Below, piece by piece: positions 1 to 6,083 of a stretch of DNA of 20,391 bases (the first letter of the stretch is position 1; every line of letters begins with the position of its first letter). Position numbers and translations under genes: made by a program. The notes below the pieces were generated by a model, which made no database searches, was not told the origin of the DNA, and saw only the letters and a list, made by a program, of their open reading frames with translations. This stretch comes from an uncultured Collinsella sp. GTDB lineage: Bacteria; Actinomycetota; Coriobacteriia; Coriobacteriales; Coriobacteriaceae. The stretch covers positions 1 to 20,391 of the forward strand of contig URIJ01000013.1 in the NCBI GenBank assembly GCA_900547835.1, written 5' to 3'.

Positions 1-725
1 ATCTGCAAACACAGTTTATCGGAAATCATGGCGATGAACTCGCTGTTCGTGGGCTTGCCCCGCGTATTGTGAATGGTGTAACCGAAATACGAATTCAACA
101 CATCCACATCACCGCGATCCCAAGCGACTTCGATCGCATGGCGAATGGCGCGTTCCACACGGGAGCTCGTGGTCTCGTACTGCTTTGCCACACTCGGATA
201 TAGCTGTTTTGTCACCGCATTGATAATCTCCGGGTCTTCGATGGCCATGATGATGGAATCCCGAAGATAGTGGTATCCCTTAATGTGGGCCGGCACGCCG
301 ATCTGATGCAGGATCTCCGTGACCTGAATGCGCAGGTCGCTGCGGCTGGTGCCGTTTGACGGATGCTGTGCCGCACCGGCCAACGTAAAGATACGGTCGA
401 TGATCTCGGTTTGAGAAGCAGGTCCGTCAAAGATGTCGGAAAGCATGTCAGAAGGAAGCGGCAGGACGCCTGTTGCCATAGCCGTGCCAGCGCCTCCAAT
501 GACGATAGCGAGGACTGCCGTTACAGCGGCAATGCGAGCGACTGTTCTTACGGGATGGCGGGCGATGCGCGGCTTGCGTCGCGTGCCATTAAAGTTGCTT
601 TGAGCGGTCGCCGCATCGCTTGAGGCGACGGACTGAGCAATCGAGTTTGCCATGTGCTGCTTCGCATTATCGGTAAACGAAATGTGCTCCAGGGCGTGGC
701 GATAGTCATTCGAATTCGTAGTCAT
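1..725 (-). CDS. Membrane-anchored protein with Spo0A C-terminal DNA-binding domain, anti-sigma-like N terminus (partial)
   Basis: The frame is open from an ATG at 725 to the window edge (241 residues, C terminus missing). Residues 12-25 (LEHISFTDNAKQHM) resemble the short N-terminal helix of anti-sigma-type proteins of the DUF4179 kind. An arginine-rich stretch (49-64) precedes one hydrophobic segment (about 65-86). Residues 132-241 match the Spo0A C-terminal domain closely: IGVPAHIKGYHYLRDSI, YPSVAKQY, SRVERAIRHAIEVAW (189-202, the recognition helix region), FGYT and KPTNSEFIAM. There is no receiver domain, so this is not an ordinary Spo0A. The start overlaps the sigma factor stop by 20 nt, and an AAAGGAG site lies about 6 nt upstream, which suggests translational coupling. 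By position it should be the partner (anti-sigma) of the ECF factor; what the Spo0A domain does here is unknown. The domain call is very secure, the anti-sigma role is inference. Confidence 0.88.
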   Translation of the reverse strand, partial: MTTNSNDYRHALEHISFTDNAKQHMANSIAQSVASSDAATAQSNFNGTRRKPRIARHPVRTVARIAAVTAVLAIVIGGAGTAMATGVLPLPSDMLSDIFDGPASQTEIIDRIFTLAGAAQHPSNGTSRSDLRIQVTEILHQIGVPAHIKGYHYLRDSIIMAIEDPEIINAVTKQLYPSVAKQYETTSSRVERAIRHAIEVAWDRGDVDVLNSYFGYTIHNTRGKPTNSEFIAMISDKLCLQ

Positions 726-1302
726 TGTGGTCTCCTTTCAAGGAAAGCCGAAGTGACGCACGTCCGCGGCTAAGGTGCTGGGCGGTTGCAGCTGGCGTCG
801 CGTGAACGGCGTCTGCGATTTCCCTGATGCTCATGCCTGCGTAGTAGTGCAAAAAGATGGCGATGCGCTGTGCTTGAGGCAGGGCCGTGACAGCGGAAAG
901 AATGGCGCAGTCGCGTTGCGCGAATTCTTGCTCGGTATGTGTTACGGGTGCGCAGAAATCGGGGAGCGAATCGAGGTCGACAACCGGGTGATTCGCGTGC
1001 GTACGGCCGATATCGCGACATGCGTTCAGTGCGACTCGGATCACCCAAGCACGTTCGTGTTCGAGCGAGTCGAACGGTTGAGTGCGTTGGAGAATCTTGA
1101 TCAGCGTGTCCTGGCAGATGTCTTGAGCGTCGTCAGCGGATCCAAGGGCCGAATAGCACAATCGAAGGATGAGGTCGGAATACGTGTCGACCAAGCGCTT
1201 TGCTTCCCGCTCGATCTGATCGGCATCGCATCGGAGCGTGCTATTGCGGTTACGTGGTGGATATAGGGAAGGCGTCTCGCGAGGTCCCTCTACATACAAC
1301 AC
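706..1302 (-). CDS. ECF-type RNA polymerase sigma factor
   Basis: This is a sigma-70 family ECF factor that should direct RNA polymerase to a dedicated promoter set. Region 2 is visible as LVDTYSDLILRLCYSAL followed by ADDAQDICQDTLIKIL. Region 4 is visible near the C terminus as ALPQAQRIAIFLHYY, then the helix-turn-helix MSIREIADAVHATPAATAQHL and SRGRASLR. The start is unresolved. The frame extends to a TTG at 1326, but that codon sits in the T-run of a terminator, so I chose the GTG at 1302. A TTG at 1194, preceded by GGGAAG, would give about 162 residues, close to a minimal ECF factor. No candidate has a good ribosome site. The stop overlaps the Spo0A-like gene, so the two are probably co-transcribed. 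Family assignment is secure; stimulus and targets cannot be read from the sequence. Confidence 0.9.
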   Translation of the reverse strand: MLYVEGPRETPSLYPPRNRNSTLRCDADQIEREAKRLVDTYSDLILRLCYSALGSADDAQDICQDTLIKILQRTQPFDSLEHERAWVIRVALNACRDIGRTHANHPVVDLDSLPDFCAPVTHTEQEFAQRDCAILSAVTALPQAQRIAIFLHYYAGMSIREIADAVHATPAATAQHLSRGRASLRLSLKGDHNDYEFE

Positions 1303-1324
1303 GGTCGAGACTGCATAAGTTGAC

Positions 1325-1351
1325 AAAAAAAGACGGCACGTGAGCGCCGTC
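1325..1351 (-). terminator. Intrinsic terminator between the phosphoesterase operon and the sigma factor gene
   Basis: On the minus strand GACGGC (1346-1351) and GCCGTC (1332-1337) form a stem with an 8-nt loop, followed at once by seven T (1325-1331). It should end transcription coming from the phosphoesterase gene. It also lies directly before the sigma factor coding region, so it could act as an attenuator of that gene. Confidence 0.75.
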
Positions 1352-1418
1352 CTTACAAAACAATGAGTGTTCTCGTTAATTACACAAGCACCGTGATGGA
1401 CAGGTCGGACGAGTCAGC

Positions 1419-1460
1419 AAAACCACCATAAAGGTGCCTATCCCCTTCGTGGTGGTTGTT
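1419..1460 (-). repeat. Palindromic intergenic repeat, copy 1 (terminator-like)
   Basis: Read on the minus strand it runs AACCACCACGAAGGGGATAG, then GCACC, TTTATGGTGGTTTT. The arms CCACCA and TGGTGG pair and the element ends in TTTT. It begins a few bases after the phosphoesterase stop codon. It shares its arm pattern and the loop core AGGGGA(T/C)AGGC with three other copies in this window. Confidence 0.75.
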
Positions 1461-1465
1461 GGCAG

Positions 1466-2176
1466 TTACCAGGGGGTTCTGGCGGTTGAAGACTCGATTG
1501 CTTCGTGGCGTTTGAGCTCGCGGCGCATGGTTTGCGAGTTGAGCCAAGCGGCCTTCCAACCGCGCGTGGGGTAGCGCGCCTCGTCAATTTCGATCTTGGT
1601 ATAGCCGCAGGCGTTGACAATCTTCGTTCCGCATGGGTGTTGGCGCTCGCGTTGAAAGTTGGGGCCGTAGCTTTGGTGCACATGCCCGTGAATCATATAG
1701 TCGGGACCCCAAGACTCAAGAGCCGCATTAAAGCACTCGAATCCTCGATGCGGCAGGTCGTCCAGGTCGCCCATGCCTGCGACGGGTGCATGGGTAAGTA
1801 GAATATCGCATCCGTCTACCAGTGCGATTTTTCGCGATAGCTTGCGCATGCGTTTTGCCATCTCGCGCTCGGTATACATGTTCGCGCCGTCGCGGTAGCG
1901 CATGGAACCGCCCAGACCCGCAATGCGAATACCTCGGTACACATATACGCTGTCCTCAACACAAATGCACCCGCCCGGTGCATGGCGCGCGTAGCGGTCG
2001 TCGTGGTTGCCACGAACGTACACAAGCGGTTTGTTGATGACAGTGACCAAAAACTCAAGATAGTCCGGATCCAGGTCGCCTGCGGATAGAATCAGGTCAA
2101 CGTCCTCAAAGCGCTCCTTGCGAAAACATTCCCACAGGCAGCGCTCCTCTACATCGGCAATGGCTAGGATATTCAT
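1466..2176 (-). CDS. Calcineurin-like metallophosphoesterase
   Basis: A 236-residue cytoplasmic phosphoesterase of the calcineurin-like superfamily, which hydrolyses phosphodiester or phosphomonoester bonds with a two-metal centre. Visible motifs are GDLD (33-36), RGNHDD (55-60), LTHAP (127-131) and GHVH (164-167). The usual first motif D-x-H is altered: residues 7-12 read ADVEER, so the aspartate is kept and the histidine is not. I recall this variant from related Firmicutes proteins, so it may be a subfamily trait rather than decay. The ATG overlaps the TGA of the upstream BMP-domain gene by four bases (ATGA), which indicates translational coupling and a shared task. A terminator and a palindromic repeat follow. 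The substrate is unknown; a nucleotide or nucleotide-derived phosphodiester is plausible because the partner carries a nucleoside-type binding domain, but that is inference. Confidence 0.85.
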   Translation of the reverse strand: MNILAIADVEERCLWECFRKERFEDVDLILSAGDLDPDYLEFLVTVINKPLVYVRGNHDDRYARHAPGGCICVEDSVYVYRGIRIAGLGGSMRYRDGANMYTEREMAKRMRKLSRKIALVDGCDILLTHAPVAGMGDLDDLPHRGFECFNAALESWGPDYMIHGHVHQSYGPNFQRERQHPCGTKIVNACGYTKIEIDEARYPTRGWKAAWLNSQTMRRELKRHEAIESSTARTPW

Positions 2177-4092
2177 AGGGCACGGACCTCCGGCTCGTTA
2201 TCGAGCTGCGGAATCGAGCCTATAACGTTGTCAGCCAGCCAGTTCATCTCGACAATCTGCGTACTCGGCAGGGGAGGGAAGCCCTCAATCTGAACCACGC
2301 CGTCCTGGCTGTGGAGCTCGCCGCCAAATGGGTTGATGGAGCCCTCGACAATGCCGTTGCGAAGCAGCTGCACAAGTTTACGCGTCTGATAGGGTAGGCC
2401 CGGAGCGTAGCGAATATCGATGACGCCGGAGCTCATACCGTACCAGTAGTTGACGGCGCGCACCTGCTGGTCATCGGCGGTCTCGTCCCATGTGCCGTGC
2501 AGTAGGCTGCGTACGATGAGTTCGTAGTAACGGCCCCAGTTCCATACCGGCATAGCAATACCGGTAACTTCCTTGCCGTTTACCAGACGGTGAAGCCCGT
2601 AGGCGGTGGGGTCCTCGAGAGACTTGGACATATCGGCGCCGGTCATGACGCTCACGCCCTCGCGACACATGGCTTCGGCAAGACCGCCGGCGGGAACATC
2701 TCCCCAAGTGAGGATAATCTGCGCACGAGGGTCGAGCAGCGAGGCACCGATAGCGAAGGCGTTGATTTCGCTCAGCGCGCCCGAGGCGAAGACCGACGCA
2801 TGGTAGCCAATACGGTGGTTGTCGGCCATGCTGGCGGCAAGGGCGCCCAGGAGGAACTTGGCCTCGTACATCTTGCCAAAGTACGAACGGACGCTTTGGT
2901 GGGGAAGGCCGATAGAGCAGTTAAGGAACCGAACCTGGGGATACTCAACGGCAGCTCTGAGCGTGTATTCCATCAGGCGGTGCGAGGTCGAGAAGATGAC
3001 GTTGTCTCCATGTTTGACAGCCGTTTCCACGGCGGCGTAGAACACATCCGGATCGTGACAGTCCTCGAACGCCTCGGTGCGCACGATACCGCCAAAGTGC
3101 TCATCGAGATACTGACGTCCTTGGTCGTGCAGACTGTCCCAGCTCGACGCCGCACAGGGGAACTCATGGATAAAGGCGATACGCAGGGGGTTGGCCGCCG
3201 AATAGACAGTCTTGCCCATAAAGAAGTTGAGCACGCCGGAGGTGGACTTGGCGGGCGACTCCTCCTCATCGACGCTCGGCGCTTCGACAAGATCGACCTT
3301 GTCCTCGTCGTTTTTGCCGGCAATGACCAGCTCGCGCCAAATCTTGCACAGGCGGTTTACGACGATATCCGTCGGCGTATCCAGCAGGCGGTCCTGGTTG
3401 TACACATTGAGGTAGACGAGCATGGCGTCGGCGGGCGTAATGTCCAGGTGGTCGCCGCCTGCGCGAAGGTAGGCGCGCTTAAAGAGCAGGAAGGTGTGGC
3501 GCAGGTAGTCGACCTTTTTCTGCGGCCATTTTTCGATAAGGTTCTGACCGAGCATCTTGGCGAGCGTCTCGTAGCTTCCCTCACGCGAGAACTCGATTTC
3601 GTATAGGGGGCAGACGCGCCAAAACGCGCAGAATTCACCGTACAGGCGGCTTTCGACGGAATCCCATGTGCCGGGGTAGAGACGGGTGACCCTGGCCGAA
3701 ACCGTTGGAGCGTCCAGGAATTTGAGGACACTGACGCGTTTGTTGCCTTCCTGGACATAGAACCGATGCATGAACTCGGTGACGATGATGGGATCGCGAT
3801 AGCCCTCGGTTGCCTGGATGTCGTAGAGGTTGGACCACTTGCGGGCGAACTCAGTGTTAAACGGCAGCAGGGGCATAAAGTTGCATGAAAAGGCGGACTG
3901 ACGGCCTTTGGTGACTGTGCCGACGACCATTTCGAGCGGAATATCCCTTAGGCCGACATTCTCTCGCTGACCTAAGGGGAGCTGGGCAACGAGGCTGTCG
4001 AGGTCCGTAAGGTACGGGTGCTCGCTTTGGCTGATGGCGCGACGGCGTCCCTGCTCGCCGCGCTTGCGTGCTTGACGATAGGCCTCTTCCAT
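2173..4092 (-). CDS. Cytoplasmic BMP-family ligand-binding protein with ParB-like N-terminal segment
   Basis: A 639-residue protein with no signal peptide, lipobox or membrane segment, so it should stay in the cytoplasm. Residues about 95-137 (DPIIVTEFMHRFYVQEGNKR then VSVLKFLDAPTVSARV) resemble the ParB/sulfiredoxin-fold motif in which ParB has GERRxRA. Residues about 145-265 are a predicted helical linker region, followed by an acidic stretch (260-282). From about residue 302 (LRIAFIHEF) to about 560 it looks like the BMP/Med periplasmic-binding fold, with FSTSHRLMEYTL, FLNCSIGLP, GKMYEAKFLLGALAA and IGYHASV; exported members bind nucleosides. Start: ATG with GGGAG 7 nt upstream. It overlaps the phosphoesterase gene by 4 nt. 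No permease or ATPase gene adjoins it, so a sensor or regulatory role is more likely than transport. Domain assignments are by eye. Confidence 0.78.
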   Translation of the reverse strand: MEEAYRQARKRGEQGRRRAISQSEHPYLTDLDSLVAQLPLGQRENVGLRDIPLEMVVGTVTKGRQSAFSCNFMPLLPFNTEFARKWSNLYDIQATEGYRDPIIVTEFMHRFYVQEGNKRVSVLKFLDAPTVSARVTRLYPGTWDSVESRLYGEFCAFWRVCPLYEIEFSREGSYETLAKMLGQNLIEKWPQKKVDYLRHTFLLFKRAYLRAGGDHLDITPADAMLVYLNVYNQDRLLDTPTDIVVNRLCKIWRELVIAGKNDEDKVDLVEAPSVDEEESPAKSTSGVLNFFMGKTVYSAANPLRIAFIHEFPCAASSWDSLHDQGRQYLDEHFGGIVRTEAFEDCHDPDVFYAAVETAVKHGDNVIFSTSHRLMEYTLRAAVEYPQVRFLNCSIGLPHQSVRSYFGKMYEAKFLLGALAASMADNHRIGYHASVFASGALSEINAFAIGASLLDPRAQIILTWGDVPAGGLAEAMCREGVSVMTGADMSKSLEDPTAYGLHRLVNGKEVTGIAMPVWNWGRYYELIVRSLLHGTWDETADDQQVRAVNYWYGMSSGVIDIRYAPGLPYQTRKLVQLLRNGIVEGSINPFGGELHSQDGVVQIEGFPPLPSTQIVEMNWLADNVIGSIPQLDNEPEVRAL

Positions 4093-4106
4093 GATGTTGC
4101 TCCCTT

Positions 4107-4122
4107 AGTCGTTTAAACAACT
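4107..4122. promoter_or_regulatory. Palindromic operator candidate upstream of the BMP-domain operon
   Basis: AGTCGTTTAAACAACT is a 16-bp palindrome with a single mismatched pair around GTTTAAAC. It lies 15 bp upstream of the BMP gene ATG, next to a possible minus-strand -10 (TATAGT, about 4121-4126). The position suits a repressor site. No -35 of quality is visible. Confidence 0.4.
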
Positions 4123-4146
4123 ATATGAACCATGGTACCACGAATG

Positions 4147-4185
4147 AAAACCACCACAAAGGTGCCTGTCCCTTTTTGGCGGGTT
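4147..4185 (-). repeat. Palindromic intergenic repeat, copy 2 (terminator-like)
   Basis: On the minus strand the element starts at the MscS stop codon: AACCCGCCAAAAAGGGACAG, then GCACCTTTGTGGTGGTTTT. The arms are less perfect than in copies 3 and 4 but the loop core AGGGACAGGCACC and the closing TTTT are kept. It probably ends the channel gene transcript. Confidence 0.75.
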
Positions 4186-4951
4186 AGGCGATGATGGGGG
4201 CGATGGCACGGATGCAGGCGTCGGCTGCCGTGAAAGTAGTGCTGTCGTCGCTGACGATAAAGATGATCTTTCCTTTGATGCCAAAGTCGCCGATTTCGCT
4301 AAAGAGTACGTAGGGCTCCTTGTCAAAGCCCGAGATGGGAAGCACGGCGGCCTTGGTGGCGCTGGTCAGCTCGTCTGCCAGCACGTCAAGGGAAGCCCAC
4401 TTGGACGTGTCCTTTACGGCAACGGGCACGGCCACGCGCCCAAAGGGCATCAAATGCACGAGTGTGTTCTTGGAAATGTTGGAGTTGGGCACAATGATGG
4501 TCTGTCCACAGGCATCCTCAATCGTTGTATGGCGCCAAGTGATGTCTTGGACCACGCCGGATACGCCGCCGACCTCGATATTGTCGCCGGGCTTGATGAT
4601 GCCCATAAAGGTCACCTGCATGCCGCCGATAAGGTTTGACAGCGTGTCCTGAAAGCCGAGCGAGATGGCGATGCCGCCGACGCCAAGAGCGGCGACGAGC
4701 GCGTTTGCGTTAATGCCAAAGCAGTTGTCGAGGATAAAGCTGCCGCCGATCATCCAGATGACGGCGCGTGCGATGTTGATGAAGATGCTCGATGCCGGAA
4801 GCGGGTTGTCGTCGCGATTGAGCAGGTGACGCAGGGTCTTGGATACGACCTTGGTGGCGACGGCGGTGCCTATCGCCAAGATGACGGCCCAGATGATGTT
4901 GTGGACCCACCGTTGCTCAAAGAAATGAAGAATCGGCTCAAACAATTCCAT
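4184..4951 (-). CDS. Small-conductance mechanosensitive ion channel (MscS family)
   Basis: A 255-residue MscS-type channel that opens when membrane tension rises and releases solutes during hypo-osmotic shock. Two hydrophobic helices lie at about 16-36 and 55-80. The pore-lining TM3 is clear as NALVAALGVGGIAISLGFQD, followed by TLSNLIGGMQV, and the cytoplasmic beta domain as GDNIEVGGVSGVVQDI and IIVPNSNISKNTL. I chose the ATG at 4951 because AGGAGG lies 10 nt upstream. The frame stays open to a TTG at 5104 and would add an Ala-rich stretch that looks like a signal peptide (LLAGVLAGAPAYATA), but that start has no ribosome site and the extension would cross a perfect 9-bp hairpin at 5001-5024. 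Its stop codon is the first base group of repeat copy 2. It forms a single-gene unit. Confidence 0.88.
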   Translation of the reverse strand: MELFEPILHFFEQRWVHNIIWAVILAIGTAVATKVVSKTLRHLLNRDDNPLPASSIFINIARAVIWMIGGSFILDNCFGINANALVAALGVGGIAISLGFQDTLSNLIGGMQVTFMGIIKPGDNIEVGGVSGVVQDITWRHTTIEDACGQTIIVPNSNISKNTLVHLMPFGRVAVPVAVKDTSKWASLDVLADELTSATKAAVLPISGFDKEPYVLFSEIGDFGIKGKIIFIVSDDSTTFTAADACIRAIAPIIA

Positions 4952-5194
4952 GTAGGGAAAACCTCCTAATGATCGTTCAACCATGATACCCACCAAGAAG
5001 CCCGTCCGATCAAATTCGGACGGGTCGATAACTTGAGATGGGGTGGCCGCGGTGGCGTAAGCTGGGGCGCCGGCGAGCACGCCGGCAAGGAGTGCGGCGG
5101 TCAAGGCGAGACGGGGAAGAGAGCTTCTCGTGGCAGTTTCCTTAGTCCTTAACCAGTAGTTCCTGCTGACGCTGGATTATCGACATAATATGCG
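4952..5194. other. Upstream region of the MscS gene with hairpin and possible N-terminal extension
   Basis: There is no gene of its own here. CCCGTCCGA (5001-5009) and TCGGACGGG (5016-5024) form a perfect 9-bp stem with a 6-nt loop, 50-73 nt before the chosen MscS start. Between about 5040 and 5125 the minus-strand reading in the MscS frame has coding-like codons and reads like a signal peptide, so either the channel has a longer N terminus or this is the remnant of one. A TATTAT/GATAAT-rich stretch at about 5177-5192 (minus strand) could hold the promoter, without a convincing -35. Confidence 0.45.
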
Positions 5195-5234
5195 AAAACC
5201 GCCGCAAGGGCGCCTGTCCCTTAGCGGCGGTTTT
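5195..5234 (-). repeat. Palindromic intergenic repeat, copy 3
   Basis: AAAACCGCCGC (5195-5205) pairs perfectly with GCGGCGGTTTT (5224-5234), and AAGGG/CCCTT extends the stem. The loop carries the family core GGGACAGGC on the minus strand. It lies 55 nt after the ATPase stop codon and downstream of copy 4. Confidence 0.85.
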
Positions 5235-5249
5235 GACGTTTGCGCAGAT

Positions 5250-5290
5250 AAAACCTGCCAAAATAAACCTGTCCCTTTTTGGCAGGTTTT
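5250..5290 (-). repeat. Palindromic intergenic repeat, copy 4 (terminator-like)
   Basis: AAAACCTGCCAAAA (5250-5263) pairs with TTTTTGGCAGGTTTT (5276-5290), about 14 bp, with loop core AGGGACAGG. On the minus strand it begins inside the TAA stop codon of the ABC ATPase gene and ends in TTTT, so it should work as that operon's terminator. Confidence 0.85.
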
Positions 5291-6083
5291 AGCTCAGCAG
5301 CATGCGGTCGTTGGCGAGCTCGCCGCCCGAGACCTCCTCGAACTTCTGCAGCAGGTCGGCTACGGTGAGCGACTTCTTCTCATCGCCCGCCACGTCGTAG
5401 ATCACGTGGCCTTCGTGCATCATGATCAGACGGTTGCCCAGACGGATGGCGTCATTCATGTTGTGCGTAACCATGAGCGTGGTCAGATGGTTTTCGTCGA
5501 CAATCTCCTCGGTCAGGTTGAGCACCTTAGAGGCCGTCTTGGGGTCGAGGGCCGCCGTGTGCTCGTCGAGCAGCAGCAGGCGCGGCTTGGTGAGCGTGGC
5601 CATCAGCAGGGTGAGTGCCTGGCGCTGGCCGCCCGAGAGCAGGCCGACCTTGGCGTTGAGACGCGTGTCCAGACCAAGGTCCAGGCGCTTGAGCAGCTCA
5701 ACGTACTCATCTTTCTCGGCCTTGGTGACGCCCCACGAAAGGCCGCGACGCTGGCCGCGACGCTTGGCGAGGGCCAGGTTCTCGGCGATCTGCATGTCGG
5801 CAGCGGTACCGCGCATGGGGTCCTGAAACACGCGGCCCAGGTACTTGGCGCGCTGCGACTCGCTCAGGCGCGAGATGTCGGTGCCGTCGAGCTCAATAAC
5901 GCCCGAATCGAGCGGGTACACGCCGGCGATCATGTTGAGCAGCGTGGACTTGCCGGCGCCGTTGCCGCCGATCACGGTTACAAAGTCGCCATCGTTGAGG
6001 GTGAGGTCGACGCCGGTGAGCGCGCGCTTCTCGGTGACGGTGCCCTTGTTAAAGGTCTTCTTGACGTGCGAGAGCTTAAGCAT
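5289..6083 (-). CDS. ABC transporter ATP-binding protein (TrpX-type cassette)
   Basis: The 264-residue ATPase of the importer encoded by this and the next two genes; it powers uptake at the inner face of the membrane. Walker A is GGNGAGKST (39-47), the Q-loop is at Q87, the signature is LSGGQ (149-153), Walker B is LLLLDE (169-174) and the switch histidine is in VTHNMND (about 207). I placed the start at the ATG at 6083 rather than further upstream because it gives the standard MLKLSHVKKTF opening, overlaps the permease stop by 8 nt, and has a purine-rich GGGGGATGAGG site. It is the last gene of a binding protein-permease-ATPase operon and ends in repeat copy 4. This ATPase belongs with COG1101-type proteins paired with ABC_sub_bind lipoproteins. 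Confidence 0.93.
   Translation of the reverse strand: MLKLSHVKKTFNKGTVTEKRALTGVDLTLNDGDFVTVIGGNGAGKSTLLNMIAGVYPLDSGVIELDGTDISRLSESQRAKYLGRVFQDPMRGTAADMQIAENLALAKRRGQRRGLSWGVTKAEKDEYVELLKRLDLGLDTRLNAKVGLLSGGQRQALTLLMATLTKPRLLLLDEHTAALDPKTASKVLNLTEEIVDENHLTTLMVTHNMNDAIRLGNRLIMMHEGHVIYDVAGDEKKSLTVADLLQKFEEVSGGELANDRMLLS

Noticed and set aside
1..725. Full-length Spo0A and hence a sporulation locus
   Set aside because: The N-terminal receiver domain with its phosphorylated aspartate is absent and replaced by a hydrophobic segment; no sporulation gene lies nearby.
1320..1325. TTGACA on the plus strand as a -35 promoter element
   Set aside because: No -10 follows at a suitable distance and no plus-strand gene starts downstream; the bases belong to the minus-strand terminator T-run.
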